Source: Halomonas sp.
Lineage (GTDB): Bacteria > Pseudomonadota > Gammaproteobacteria > Pseudomonadales > Halomonadaceae
NCBI GenBank assembly: GCA_003560175.1
Contig: PWIZ01000114.1
Coordinates: 1-7,018 of the forward strand
Length of the DNA: 7,018 nt
Reading direction: 5' to 3'
The translations under genes and the position numbers were made by a program. The first letter of the stretch is position 1, and every line of letters begins with the position of its first letter. The notes under the pieces are model-generated. The model was not told the origin of the DNA. It saw nothing but the letters and a program-made list of their open reading frames with translations, and did no database searches. Positions 1 to 6,932 of the stretch are shown in pieces.

Positions 1-140
1 AAGGCCGACGTGAAAGCCGAAGCCCCCAAGGCCGAAGCGAAGCCCGAGGCCCCGAAGGCCGACGTGAAAGCCGAAGCCCCCAAGGCCGAAGCGAAGCCCG
101 AAGCCCCCAAGGCCGAGGTGAAAGCCGAAGCCCCCAAGGC
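1..140 (+). repeat. 54-bp in-frame tandem repeat in the rne tail
   Basis: Bases 1-54 and 55-108 are near-identical copies that differ only at two bases near the end of the unit, both synonymous. A third copy starts at 109 and matches for about 32 bases with one substitution (GAC to GAG). Each unit encodes 18 residues (KADVKAEAPKAEAKPEAP). Because the match touches base 1, more copies may lie to the left of the window. Confidence 0.9.
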
Positions 141-333
141 AGCGAAGCCCGCAGAAGCCAAGGCCGAAGCGAAAATCGAAGCCCCCAAGGCAGCGAAGCC
201 CGCAGAAGCCAAGGCCGAGGAGACGGAGGAGGAGCGCCGCGCCAACCGTCGTCGTCGGCGTGCTCACAACGACCCGCGGGAGATCCGCCGTCGTGAGCTG
301 GAAGCCAAGGCTCAGGAGAGCAAGCAGGGCTAA
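1..333 (+). CDS. rne: Ribonuclease E, C-terminal end (partial)
   Basis: This is the 3' end of a gene that enters from the left edge, open in frame 1 and ending with TAA at 331-333; 110 codons are visible. RNase E is the endoribonuclease that starts mRNA decay and processes rRNA and tRNA at the inner membrane. Its catalytic half is outside the window; what is seen is the disordered tail. About 70 residues are Ala/Lys/Glu/Pro repeats (KAEAPKAEAKPEAP type), then an acidic patch (EETEEE), an Arg cluster (RRANRRRRRAHNDPREIRRR) and a short charged end. The NDPRE(I/V)RRR ending is, from memory, typical of Pseudomonas and Halomonas RNase E, and rne lies beside murB in Pseudomonas too. A repeat-rich Ala/Lys/Pro protein of another family is the alternative, but the Arg-rich end and the context favour RNase E. 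Confidence 0.83.
   Translation, partial: KADVKAEAPKAEAKPEAPKADVKAEAPKAEAKPEAPKAEVKAEAPKAAKPAEAKAEAKIEAPKAAKPAEAKAEETEEERRANRRRRRAHNDPREIRRRELEAKAQESKQG
130..218 (+). repeat. Second in-frame repeat, 38-bp identical copies 51 bp apart
   Basis: The 38 bases at 130-167 recur without change at 181-218, a period of 51 bases or 17 codons. They encode the APKAAKPAEAKAE part of the RNase E tail. The family is related to the 54-bp unit upstream but carries PKAAKPAEA instead of PKAEAKPEA, so the tail looks like two successive expansions. Confidence 0.85.
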
Positions 334-344
334 AGCCCCGCTTT

Positions 345-386
345 AAGCGACAGCGCCCGCAGCCATGGCTGCGGGCGCTGTCGTTT
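345..386. terminator. Perfect 36-bp palindrome, likely bidirectional terminator between rne and murB
   Basis: Bases 348-364 are exactly complementary to 367-383, giving a 17-bp GC-rich stem around the central AT. Adding 345-347 with 384-386 (A-T, A-T, G-T) extends it to about 20 pairs. It lies 14 bases after the rne stop and 32 bases after the murB stop, between convergent genes. The U-run is short on both strands (TTT then C on the + strand; TTAAAG on the - strand), so termination may be imperfect and the hairpin may also protect 3' ends. A smaller 6-bp hairpin (331-336 with 340-345) overlaps the rne stop. Confidence 0.72.
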
Positions 387-415
387 CGGCTCAGGCCTTC
401 AGGCCGAGGTCATCG

Positions 416-1441
416 CTACCCTTGAGGGATGCCGGCCAGGCGTGGCTCACGCTCCAGCGACACACCAAAGCGCTCTCGCACAGTGCCAGCCACCCGCTCG
501 GCGAAGACGAGCAGTTCGCCGGCGCTGCCGCCACCGAAGTGCACCAGAACCAGTGCCTGGCGATCATGCACTCCGAAGTGAGCCTCGCGAAAGCCCTTGA
601 GACCACACTGGTCGATCAGCCACCCCGCGGCCAGCTTGACCCGACCATCGGACTGGGGGAAATGCGGCATGCTCGGATACTCGGCGAGTAGACGTTCGGC
701 CTGCGCGCCCGACACCAGTGGGTTCTTGAAGAAGCTGCCGGCGTTGGCGAGCCGCGCCGGGTCGGGCAGCTTTTCGCGACGAATGGCACACACCGCCTCG
801 GCCACTTCAAGCGGGCTGGGCGAGACGCCGACCCGGGCGGCCAGGTCGCCGTAGCCAAGGCGCGGGGCTGACAAACGCGACAGCCCCAGCACCAGACGAG
901 TGATCACCACACGCCCCGCCAGTCGCCCCTTGAAGATACTGTCGCGATAGCCGAAGGCGCACTCCTCAGGCGTCATCCATGCCGCCCGACCGGTCGTCAG
1001 GTCCACCACCTGCAACGCCTCCAGCGCCTCGCAGAGTTCGACTCCGTAGGCGCCGATATTCTGGATCGGTGCCGCGCCACAGTGTCCCGGAATCAGCGCC
1101 AGGTTCTCGGTGCCCCAGAGGCCGCGCCCGGCCAGCGCCATCACCAGCTCATGCCAGACCACCCCTGCCTCGGCGTGGACCCGCACCCTGTCGCCCTCGC
1201 CCTGCTCGACCCACCAGCGGTCCATGGACGGCCTTATGACCAGTCCCGCCAGGCGCTCCGGCAGAATCAGATTGCTGCCGCCGCCCAGCAGGGTCAGCGG
1301 CCAGCCGCGGGCATGGGCCTCGGCCAGGGCCGCCTGCAACTCGGCCAGGCTGGCGGGGGCGGCGAAATACTCTGCCACGCAGGGCAGGCCCAGGGTATTG
1401 GCCGCCGTCAGGTCGTGCTCGCGGGTGAGCATCGGACTCAA
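416..1441 (-). CDS. murB: UDP-N-acetylenolpyruvoylglucosamine reductase (MurB)
   Basis: A cytoplasmic flavoenzyme that reduces UDP-GlcNAc-enolpyruvate to UDP-MurNAc with NADPH, the second committed step of peptidoglycan synthesis. The 341 residues match the long type I form (E. coli about 342). Visible motifs are the FAD-binding GGGSNLIL (53-60), IPGHCGAAPIQNIGAYGVE (117-135), YRDSIFKG (165-172) with the active-site Arg, and GSFFKNP (235-241) with the proton-donating Ser236. AAGWLIDQCGLKG (271-283) and a late Glu in LEREPR follow. It is the last gene of the operon. The TTG start at 1441 overlaps the upstream stop (TTGA) and has GGAGG seven bases before it; an ATG at 1432 would give 338 residues and is the other plausible start. 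Function is firm, the start is not. Confidence 0.95.
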   Translation of the reverse strand: MSPMLTREHDLTAANTLGLPCVAEYFAAPASLAELQAALAEAHARGWPLTLLGGGSNLILPERLAGLVIRPSMDRWWVEQGEGDRVRVHAEAGVVWHELVMALAGRGLWGTENLALIPGHCGAAPIQNIGAYGVELCEALEALQVVDLTTGRAAWMTPEECAFGYRDSIFKGRLAGRVVITRLVLGLSRLSAPRLGYGDLAARVGVSPSPLEVAEAVCAIRREKLPDPARLANAGSFFKNPLVSGAQAERLLAEYPSMPHFPQSDGRVKLAAGWLIDQCGLKGFREAHFGVHDRQALVLVHFGGGSAGELLVFAERVAGTVRERFGVSLEREPRLAGIPQG

Positions 1442-1914
1442 GGGCGCGCCTCCAGGCGGGTCTCGATCTCGGCCAGCAGGCCGAGGGCACCCTCTTCCAC
1501 CAGGTCGAGCACCTCTTCGAAGCCCCGTTCACCGCCGTAGTAGGGATCGGGCACGGCGCGGTCAGGCAGACCGGCAAATTCGAGGAAAAGCCCCAGATGG
1601 GCGTCGAACTCGACCGGCATCCGGGCGCGCATCGCCGCCAGGTTGTCATGGTCCATGGCCAGCAGGTAGTCGAAACGGCCAAAGTCGTCGGCGGCCAGCT
1701 GGCGGGCTCGCAGGGCGGAAAGATCGATACCGCGGCGCGCGGCAGCCTCACGGGTGCGCGGGTCCGGCGCCTTGCCCACGTGCCAGTCACCGATGCCGCA
1801 GGAGTCGACCTCCACCCGATGGGCCAGGCCGCGCTCATCAAGCAGGCGTCGGAACATCCCCTCGGCAGTGGGTGAACGACAGATGTTGCCCAGGCAGACA
1901 AAGAGCACGCGCAT
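1438..1914 (-). CDS. Low-molecular-weight protein tyrosine phosphatase
   Basis: A cytoplasmic phosphatase of 158 residues, the usual family length, that removes phosphate from phosphotyrosine through a cysteinyl-phosphate intermediate. The P-loop CLGNICRS sits at residues 7-14, with nucleophile Cys7 and Arg13. The general acid is Asp123 in DPYYGG (123-128). Relatives such as Wzb and Etp act on tyrosine kinases of capsule export, but no kinase or capsule gene is present, so the substrate is unknown. Its ATG at 1914 overlaps the kdsB stop by one base (TGATG), and AGGGGAGA lies 6 bases upstream. Its own stop overlaps the murB TTG. From memory the same place between kdsB and murB is seen in Pseudomonas. 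An arsenate reductase of the same fold is less likely, given the DPYYGG motif and the context. Confidence 0.93.
   Translation of the reverse strand: MRVLFVCLGNICRSPTAEGMFRRLLDERGLAHRVEVDSCGIGDWHVGKAPDPRTREAAARRGIDLSALRARQLAADDFGRFDYLLAMDHDNLAAMRARMPVEFDAHLGLFLEFAGLPDRAVPDPYYGGERGFEEVLDLVEEGALGLLAEIETRLEARP
1449..1453 (-). promoter_or_regulatory. Ribosome binding site favouring the TTG start of murB
   Basis: GGAGG on the - strand stands 7 bases before the TTG at 1441 and 16 bases before the ATG at 1432. The spacing favours TTG. The motif lies within the last codons of the phosphatase gene, so it could be partly a coding coincidence. Confidence 0.5.
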
Positions 1915-2699
1915 CAGTCATCTCCCCTGTCGTCAGCGGTTTCCAGCAGCCCACGCACCCGAGCCAGGTCCTCGACGGTATCGACGCCGGCAGGATGCGG
2001 CTCCCGAGCCAGTGCCACCTGGATGACATGGCCATGGTGCAAGGCCCGCAACTGCTCTAGCTGCTCGAGCAGTTCCAGCGGCGAGGGTGTCCAGTCGCAA
2101 TACTCGGCCAGAAACCCCGCCCGATAGGCGTAGAGGCCGATATGACGGAGCCAGGCGTCGGTCTCGAGCAGTTCGGGGCGGGCGGCAAAGGCCTCTCGAT
2201 CCCAGGGGATGGGTGCCCGGGAGAAGTAGAGGGCACGCCCTGAGAGCGCGCGCACCACCTTCACCGCATTGGGATTGAACAGGGTTTCCACGTCGCTGAT
2301 CGCCTCGGCCAGGGTGGCGATGGAGGCCTCGGGGTCATCGAACAGCCGGTCGGCCACTTGGTCGATCAGCGTCGCCGGAATCAGCGGTTCATCGCCCTGG
2401 ACATTGACCAGCACGGCGTCGTCAGCCAGGCCCAGCCGATCGGCCACCTCGGCCAGGCGATCGGTGCCGGTGGGGTGATCGTCGCGGGTCATGAGCACCT
2501 CGGCGCCGAGCTCCGCCAGGGCCTTTTCGATACGGACATCGTCGGTGGCGACCACCACGCGGGTGGCACGGCTTTCACAGGCACGCCGCCAGACGTGGGC
2601 GACCATGGGCTGGCCGGCGATCTGCGCCAGGGGCTTGCCGGGCAGCCTCGTGGAGGCGTAGCGCGCCGGAATGACGGCGATGAACTCGCGCTCGGCCAT
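1914..2699 (-). CDS. kdsB: 3-deoxy-manno-octulosonate cytidylyltransferase (CMP-Kdo synthetase)
   Basis: Couples Kdo to CTP to give CMP-Kdo, the activated sugar that the Kdo transferase adds to lipid A in the LPS inner core; cytoplasmic. The 261 residues are slightly longer than the common 245-255. Motifs are the nucleotide-binding [15 protein letters not shown] (10-24), ATDD (51-54), TGTDR (77-81), [11 protein letters not shown] (99-109) with a metal-binding Asp, HIGLYAYR (186-193) and GVDTVEDL (238-245). The extra length is an acidic end after [10 protein letters not shown] chose the ATG at 2699, which overlaps the upstream stop as TGATG and has GGGGGA 6 bases before it. A GTG one codon earlier (2702) is also open. 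Confidence 0.96.
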   Translation of the reverse strand: MAEREFIAVIPARYASTRLPGKPLAQIAGQPMVAHVWRRACESRATRVVVATDDVRIEKALAELGAEVLMTRDDHPTGTDRLAEVADRLGLADDAVLVNVQGDEPLIPATLIDQVADRLFDDPEASIATLAEAISDVETLFNPNAVKVVRALSGRALYFSRAPIPWDREAFAARPELLETDAWLRHIGLYAYRAGFLAEYCDWTPSPLELLEQLEQLRALHHGHVIQVALAREPHPAGVDTVEDLARVRGLLETADDRGDD

Positions 2700-2908
2700 C
2701 ACGCGTCCCCCGTGCGTCCGGGCGAGTCGTGGAGCTTCTCGTCGACGCTGAGCTGGCGCGCCTCCTCGGGCAGCATCACCGGAATGCCGTCACGCACCGG
2801 ATACGCCAGGCCGTCGAACAGGCAGTGCAGCTCCTCGGCCTCACGCCGGTACTTGAGCTTGCCCTTGCACAGCGGGCAGACCAGCATTGCCAGCAGTTCC
2901 TTGTCCAT
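2699..2908 (-). CDS. ycaR: Trm112/UPF0434 family small protein, YcaR-like
   Basis: A 69-residue protein that resembles E. coli YcaR (about 60 residues). It begins [18 protein letters not shown], with the CxxC pair at 11 and 14, and continues with [19 protein letters not shown], the family signature. The fold is a small zinc-ribbon-like domain related to eukaryotic Trm112, an activator of methyltransferases; in bacteria the role is not settled. The gene sits between lpxK and kdsB, as in E. coli and Pseudomonas. The ATG at 2908 is chosen because homology begins there and GAGGTG stands 6 bases upstream. The frame stays open to 2983, but the extra 25 residues look unlike the family and overlap the lpxK end. 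Its stop overlaps the kdsB ATG. Confidence 0.92.
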   Translation of the reverse strand: MDKELLAMLVCPLCKGKLKYRREAEELHCLFDGLAYPVRDGIPVMLPEEARQLSVDEKLHDSPGRTGDA

Positions 2909-2914
2909 CGTGTT

Positions 2915-2920
2915 CACCTC
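2915..2920 (-). promoter_or_regulatory. Ribosome binding site that sets the ycaR start
   Basis: GAGGTG on the - strand lies 6 bases before the ATG at 2908 and overlaps the lpxK stop TGA (2921-2919). A ribosome finishing lpxK would be close enough to restart here, even though the two reading frames do not overlap. Confidence 0.65.
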
Positions 2921-3974
2921 ACTCCTGATGGCGAGCCGGCACTGCGCCGGCTCGCGAATTCGTTTCGGGGTCGAGTTCGGCAAGCCGCGTCAGGCGCTCG
3001 TCGAGCCAGACGGAAAAGCCAGTCTCGGGGGCAGCCTCCACCTCCAGCACCCAGCTGTCAGCGGGGGCCAACCCACGGCACTTCACGGCATCCTTGGCAG
3101 TCATCACCAGCGGCCGGCCGTCGTCGAAGGCGAGTTCCTCGCCGCGATAGGCATGATGGTCGCCGAAGGGGTGCGGTAACGCCTCGACGCCGAGCACTTC
3201 TAGGGTCTCGAAGAAGCGCGCCGGCCGGCCGATGCCGGCCACGGCGTGCACCGGCACGGAGAACGGCAGCGGCGCAAGCGGCAGACGCTCGCCACTGTCG
3301 AGCCGACGCCAGGCGATCGGCGCCAGGCGCATGGTGAAGGCGCCAGACGGCGGCACGAATCGCGGCTCGCCATTGACCACCACAGCATCGACGCCCTCGA
3401 GGCGCGAGAGCGGCTCGCGCAGGGGGCCCGCCGGCAAGCAGCGGCCATTGCCGAAGCCCCGGGCACCGTCCACCACCACCAGCTCCAGGTCGCGGGCCAG
3501 CGCCAGATGCTGCAGCCCGTCGTCACTGATCAGGATATCGCAACCTTCCGCCAGCAGCCGTCGAGCGCCGCGAGGGCGGTCCGGGTCCACCACCACCGAC
3601 ACGCCGGTCTGGTCGGCCAGCATGCGTGGCTCGTCGCCGCACTGCGCCGCCGGCGTCTGGTCGTCGACCAGCAGCGGATAAGCACCATGCTTGCCCCCAT
3701 AGCCGCGGGAGAGAATGCCCGGTCGCCAGCCCTCTGCGGCCAGATGGCGCACCAGCCATGCCACCAGCGGCGACTTGCCGGTACCGCCCAGGGTCAGGTT
3801 ACCCACCACGATTACCGGCACCGGGGCGCGCCACGCCTCTCGGCGCCCTTCCGCATAGGCGGCGCTACGACGCGCCACGGCGACGCGATAGAGCCCCTCC
3901 AGGGGGCGCAGCAGGCCAAGCCAGGAGGAGCCCGTATAGGCCGCCGCCAGCCAGCGCTCCCCCACTCCCCTCAT
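2919..3974 (-). CDS. lpxK: Tetraacyldisaccharide 4'-kinase (LpxK)
   Basis: Transfers phosphate from ATP to the 4' position of the tetraacyl disaccharide, making lipid IVA; it works at the inner face of the inner membrane. A hydrophobic, basic N-terminus (about 8-35) fits membrane attachment. The P-loop is [13 protein letters not shown] (57-69). Then come SRGYGGK (89-95), DDGLQH (151-156), [16 protein letters not shown] (173-188), DHHAY (272-276) and KDAVKC (294-299), all standard LpxK blocks. At 351 residues it is some 15-20 longer than typical, with a tail after about residue 336 that is not recognisable as family sequence. The ATG at 3974 overlaps the msbA stop (ATGA), with AGGAG 11 bases upstream, a slightly long gap. 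The msbA-lpxK order is the same as in E. coli. Confidence 0.96.
   Translation of the reverse strand: MRGVGERWLAAAYTGSSWLGLLRPLEGLYRVAVARRSAAYAEGRREAWRAPVPVIVVGNLTLGGTGKSPLVAWLVRHLAAEGWRPGILSRGYGGKHGAYPLLVDDQTPAAQCGDEPRMLADQTGVSVVVDPDRPRGARRLLAEGCDILISDDGLQHLALARDLELVVVDGARGFGNGRCLPAGPLREPLSRLEGVDAVVVNGEPRFVPPSGAFTMRLAPIAWRRLDSGERLPLAPLPFSVPVHAVAGIGRPARFFETLEVLGVEALPHPFGDHHAYRGEELAFDDGRPLVMTAKDAVKCRGLAPADSWVLEVEAAPETGFSVWLDERLTRLAELDPETNSRAGAVPARHQE
2931..2955 (-). other. Perfect 10-bp hairpin in the last codons of lpxK
   Basis: Bases 2931-2940 and 2946-2955 are exact inverted complements with a 5-base loop (2941-2945). The stem is GC-rich and lies in the lpxK 3' end, where it encodes the RAGAVPAR part of the protein tail. 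It is 22 bases upstream of the ycaR start. No U-run follows on the - strand, so it is not a standard terminator. It might affect mRNA stability or translation of the next gene, or be chance in GC-rich DNA. Confidence 0.55.
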
Positions 3975-5731
3975 GCCGGGTCCGGCTCCTGAAACTGCAG
4001 GCGATGCAGCGCGGCGTAGGCGCCGCCTTTGGCCAGCAGTTCGGCGTGACTGCCCTGCTCGATGAGCTCGCCCTGCTCCATGACAAGAATACGGTCGGCG
4101 CGCTCGATGGTAGAGAGGCGGTGGGCGATTACCAGGGTAGTGCGCCCCTTGCAGACCTCCTCCAGGGCCGCCTGGATATGGCGCTCGGATTCTGTATCCA
4201 GGGCCGAGGTAGCCTCGTCGAGGATCAAGAGCGGTGCGTCCTTGAAGATGGCGCGGGCGATGGCCAGGCGCTGGCGCTGACCGCCGGAAAGCATCACACC
4301 GTTGTCACCCACCACAGTGGCATAGCCGCCGGGCAGGCGCTCGATGAACTCGTGGGCGTGGGCGGCCCGGGAGGCGGCCTCGATGGCGGCAGGGTCGGCA
4401 TCCGGCACCCCGTAGGCGATGTTGTCGGCGATGCTGGCGTTGAACAGGGTCACCTGCTGTGAGACCAGGGCGATCTGGCGGCGCAGGGGCGCCAGACGAT
4501 AGTCGTCGAGGGGTACACCATCGACCAGCACTCGTCCCTCGGTGGGCCGATAGAAACGCGGCAGGAGCCCCACCAGAGTGGACTTTCCGCTGCCCGAACG
4601 ACCGACGATGGCGATCATTTCCCCCGGGGCCACGTCCAAGTCGATCCCCTTGAGCACCTCGGGCTGGTGCTCGCCGTAGCGGAAGTGCACACCCTCGAGA
4701 CGCACTCTGCCCTCGAGACGCTCGGCTTCATGCTGGCCCTCATCGCGCTCGGCGGGCACCTCCAGCAGGCCGAACAGTTCGGCCGCGGCGGCCAGGCCCT
4801 TCTGGATCTCGCTGTTGATCTCGGTGAGCTGGCGAACCGGCTTGGCCAGCAGCGAGGCGGCGGTAATAAAGGCCACGAATTCACCGGCGGTCATGTTGTC
4901 CATTAGCGCCGGTGACATCGCCAGCCACACCAGCACCGCCAGGGCCAGGGCCACCAGCAGCTGGATGATCGGCGTGCTGACCGCCTTGGTCAACGCCTCC
5001 TTCATGCTCTGCTGTCGGTTGTACTCGCTGGCCGCCGCGAAGCGGGCCTTCTCGAAGGGCTCGGCGCCATGGGTGCGCACCACCCGATAGCCGGAGAGTG
5101 CCTCGGAGGCCACGTGGGTGACATCTCCCATGGAGGCCTGGATCCGCGCCGAGATACGCCGGAAGCGCTTGCTGGCGTAGCTGACCACACCGCCGATCAG
5201 CGGAGTCACCGTCAGGAACAGCAGGGTCAGCATCCAGTTGGTCCACAGCAGATAGCTCACCAGGCCGATGACGAACAGCCCCTCGCGCAGCAGGATGGTC
5301 AGCGCCTTGGTGGCCGCCCCCGTCACCTGCTCCACGTGGTAAGTAACCCGCGAGATCAGGTGGCCGCTGGAGTGGCTATCGAAGAAGCGCCCCGGCAGGT
5401 GCAGCATATGGTTGAAGACATCGCAGCGCAGGGCGTGGACCACGTTGCGCGCCACGTTACTCATGAAGTAGGTGCCGAGGAAGGTGCCTAGCCCGCGGGC
5501 GGCGAACATACCCACCACGAAGAGCGGCAGGAAGAGCCGGAAAGCGGCGCTGGGATCCTGGATGCCATCGATCAGCCGCTTCATCATCTCGGCCATGGCC
5601 GTGCTGGAGGCGGCGTAGATGGCATAGCCGACGATGGCCAGGGCAAAGGAGCGCCAGTGGGGGCGCACATAGCTCAGCAGGCGCTTGTAGAGCGTCCAGC
5701 CCGAGTGTTGAGGGGTCCCGTCCTGGTTCAC
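3971..5731 (-). CDS. msbA: Lipid A export ABC transporter, permease/ATP-binding protein (MsbA)
   Basis: A homodimeric inner-membrane flippase that moves core-lipid A from the inner to the outer leaflet using ATP. At 586 residues it matches E. coli MsbA (582). The N-terminal half carries six membrane segments, roughly 26-46, 65-90, 145-163, 166-186, 252-274 and 282-297. The ATPase half has Walker [10 protein letters not shown] (377-385), Q-loop VSQQ (423-426), signature LSGGQ (481-485), Walker B LLILDE (501-506) with catalytic Glu506, and the switch His537 in IAHRLS. The start is GTG at 5731, overlapping the exbD stop as GTGA, with GGAGA 4 bases upstream. The neighbour lpxK supports lipid A as substrate rather than a drug or peptide. 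Confidence 0.96.
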   Translation of the reverse strand: MNQDGTPQHSGWTLYKRLLSYVRPHWRSFALAIVGYAIYAASSTAMAEMMKRLIDGIQDPSAAFRLFLPLFVVGMFAARGLGTFLGTYFMSNVARNVVHALRCDVFNHMLHLPGRFFDSHSSGHLISRVTYHVEQVTGAATKALTILLREGLFVIGLVSYLLWTNWMLTLLFLTVTPLIGGVVSYASKRFRRISARIQASMGDVTHVASEALSGYRVVRTHGAEPFEKARFAAASEYNRQQSMKEALTKAVSTPIIQLLVALALAVLVWLAMSPALMDNMTAGEFVAFITAASLLAKPVRQLTEINSEIQKGLAAAAELFGLLEVPAERDEGQHEAERLEGRVRLEGVHFRYGEHQPEVLKGIDLDVAPGEMIAIVGRSGSGKSTLVGLLPRFYRPTEGRVLVDGVPLDDYRLAPLRRQIALVSQQVTLFNASIADNIAYGVPDADPAAIEAASRAAHAHEFIERLPGGYATVVGDNGVMLSGGQRQRLAIARAIFKDAPLLILDEATSALDTESERHIQAALEEVCKGRTTLVIAHRLSTIERADRILVMEQGELIEQGSHAELLAKGGAYAALHRLQFQEPDPA

Positions 5732-6195
5732 GGCGTCTCCGCTGGTGGGAAAGTGGTCTCGCTGGGCCCGATCTCGCCAGGCAATGCCTCGCTCGAGGGG
5801 TGCTCGGTAGTGGCTATGCGCACCCGCTGAATGCCCTGGAGGCTGGCCTGGTCAAGCACGCGCACCACGGCAGCATGGCTGGCGCGGCCGTCGGCCTCCA
5901 CCACCAGGCCGTGCTCGCGGGCCTGCTCGGCCTCGGCGGCCAGCGCCGCGGACAGTTCGGTCGCGGCCAGCTCACGTTCGCCGAGCCAGTAGACGCCAGT
6001 CGCGGTGATCACCACCGTGACCGGTGAGACCTCGGCTGCCGCACCGCTGGAGGTCTCGGGCAGTGTGAGTTCCAGCGCCTGGCGGGTCTCGAACGTGGTG
6101 GAGACCATGAAGAAGATCAGCAGCAGGAACACCACGTCGATGAGCGGGGTGAGGTTCACCTCCACCGGATCCCGCCGGGGGCGCGCAAACCTCAC
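5728..6195 (-). CDS. exbD: ExbD/TolR family biopolymer transport protein
   Basis: One half of a proton-driven inner-membrane motor, anchored by one N-terminal helix with a periplasmic domain. The 155 residues open with a basic cytoplasmic stretch ([10 protein letters not shown]), then [18 protein letters not shown] (13-30), in which Asp20 is the conserved proton-carrying residue. A periplasmic domain follows to about 130. The last 25 residues are rich in Pro, Glu and Ser and go beyond the usual fold. The start is GTG at 6195, overlapping the exbB stop as GTGA, with AGGGTGAA just upstream. No tonB or tol gene is nearby, so the partner energised by this pair is unknown. The symbol denotes family, not proven TonB function; TolR is the other choice, but no tolA, tolB or pal is present. 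Confidence 0.92.
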   Translation of the reverse strand: MRFARPRRDPVEVNLTPLIDVVFLLLIFFMVSTTFETRQALELTLPETSSGAAAEVSPVTVVITATGVYWLGERELAATELSAALAAEAEQAREHGLVVEADGRASHAAVVRVLDQASLQGIQRVRIATTEHPSSEALPGEIGPSETTFPPAETP

Positions 6196-6890
6196 GGGCG
6201 CTTCACCCTTGGGGCCAGACGGCCGTCGGCCTCCAGGCGCTCTTCCTCACCGGCGGGCTCGTGGCGCTCAGCCAGGGTCAGGGCGCCACCATGGTGGGCA
6301 AGGAACTCGACCACCTGGCCCGATTGCTCCTCCATGCGCACGGTGATGTCCTCGATCCGACGCAGGAAGTAGCGATGAAACATCAGCGCCGGGATCGCCA
6401 CGGTCAGACCCGCGGCGGTGGTCACCAGAGCCCGAGAGATACCGCCGGCCAGATCGGCGGTGCGGCTGGCGCCGTCGCCGGCGACGATCACGGAGAAGAC
6501 TTCGATCATCCCCACCACCGTGCCAAGCAGGCCGATCAGCGGGGCGATGGCGGCAATGGTGCCCAGGGGGCTGAGGAAGCGCTCCATATCGTGGATCACC
6601 GCCGTGCCCGCCTCCTGCAGCCGCGCCCGCACCTGCTCATGGCCGAGCCGGGCGTTGCGCATCCCCGCAGCCAGCACCCCGCCCAGCGGCGAGTGGCTCT
6701 CCAGCCAGAAGAGGTTGATTTGGCCGCGGGCCACCAGGGTGCACACCTCCTGGCCGAGCCCCCGGGGGGCGATGCGCCCGGCGCGCAGCGTCCAGAGGCG
6801 TTCGATGATGATCACCGTGGCCAGCAGCGAGCAGCCGAGCAGCGGCAGCATCAGCCAGCCCCCAGCGATCAGGGCCTCCATCATGTCCAT
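6192..6890 (-). CDS. exbB: MotA/TolQ/ExbB proton channel family protein
   Basis: The channel half of the ExbB/ExbD motor, which lets protons through to drive movement of a partner in the periplasm. The 232 residues contain three membrane helices: about 11-32, 112-135 and 153-173. The second and third carry the family signatures [16 protein letters not shown] (117-132) and [17 protein letters not shown] (151-167), including the conserved polar Thr residues lining the channel. A long cytoplasmic loop (33-105) and a charged C-terminal tail fit ExbB/TolQ topology. The ATG at 6890 has GAGGGGAA 4 bases upstream. In-frame ATGs at 6884 and 6881 are less well spaced. It is the first complete gene of the run and overlaps exbD by 4 bases. 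Confidence 0.93.
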   Translation of the reverse strand: MDMMEALIAGGWLMLPLLGCSLLATVIIIERLWTLRAGRIAPRGLGQEVCTLVARGQINLFWLESHSPLGGVLAAGMRNARLGHEQVRARLQEAGTAVIHDMERFLSPLGTIAAIAPLIGLLGTVVGMIEVFSVIVAGDGASRTADLAGGISRALVTTAAGLTVAIPALMFHRYFLRRIEDITVRMEEQSGQVVEFLAHHGGALTLAERHEPAGEEERLEADGRLAPRVKRP

Positions 6891-6894
6891 GCGC

Positions 6895-6902
6895 TTCCCC
6901 TC
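6895..6902 (-). promoter_or_regulatory. Strong ribosome binding site of exbB
   Basis: GAGGGGAA on the - strand lies 4 bases (6 from the G-run) before the ATG at 6890, a near-ideal spacing. It selects 6890 over the two in-frame ATGs just downstream. Confidence 0.65.
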
Positions 6903-6932
6903 GAAGATGCCTCGTTGTCCATGTTCCCGATC

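Noticed and set aside
1..218. Regular repeats considered as a CRISPR array or satellite
   Set aside because: There are no unique spacers, the periods are multiples of three, and the frame stays open through to a typical RNase E end, so these are coding repeats.
386..407. Short inverted repeat (TCGGC ... GCCGA) next to the murB stop, as a second terminator
   Set aside because: The stem is only five pairs with an interrupted interior and no U-run follows, so it is weak beside the perfect palindrome at 348-383.
1110..2060. Long open frame on the + strand (316 codons) opposite murB, the phosphatase and kdsB
   Set aside because: It lies wholly antisense to genes with clear catalytic motifs, its product is low-complexity Arg/Pro/Ala, and long spurious frames are common in high-GC DNA.
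2909..2983. N-terminal extension of ycaR to 2983
   Set aside because: The family sequence starts at the ATG at 2908, which has its own GAGGTG. The extension would overlap lpxK by about 65 bases, and its residues do not look like the family.
3626..4462. Long + strand open frame (278 codons) opposite lpxK and msbA
   Set aside because: It is antisense to well-supported genes, has no recognisable domain, and shows the skewed composition of a shadow frame. The same holds for the + strand frames at 2358-3179, 3246-3992 and 6261-6947.
6881..6922. A 13-residue open frame (ATG at 6922) whose stop overlaps the exbB start region
   Set aside because: It has only a poorly spaced GGGA before it and no distinctive codons such as runs of one amino acid. 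The strong exbB binding site lies within it, so it is most likely chance.
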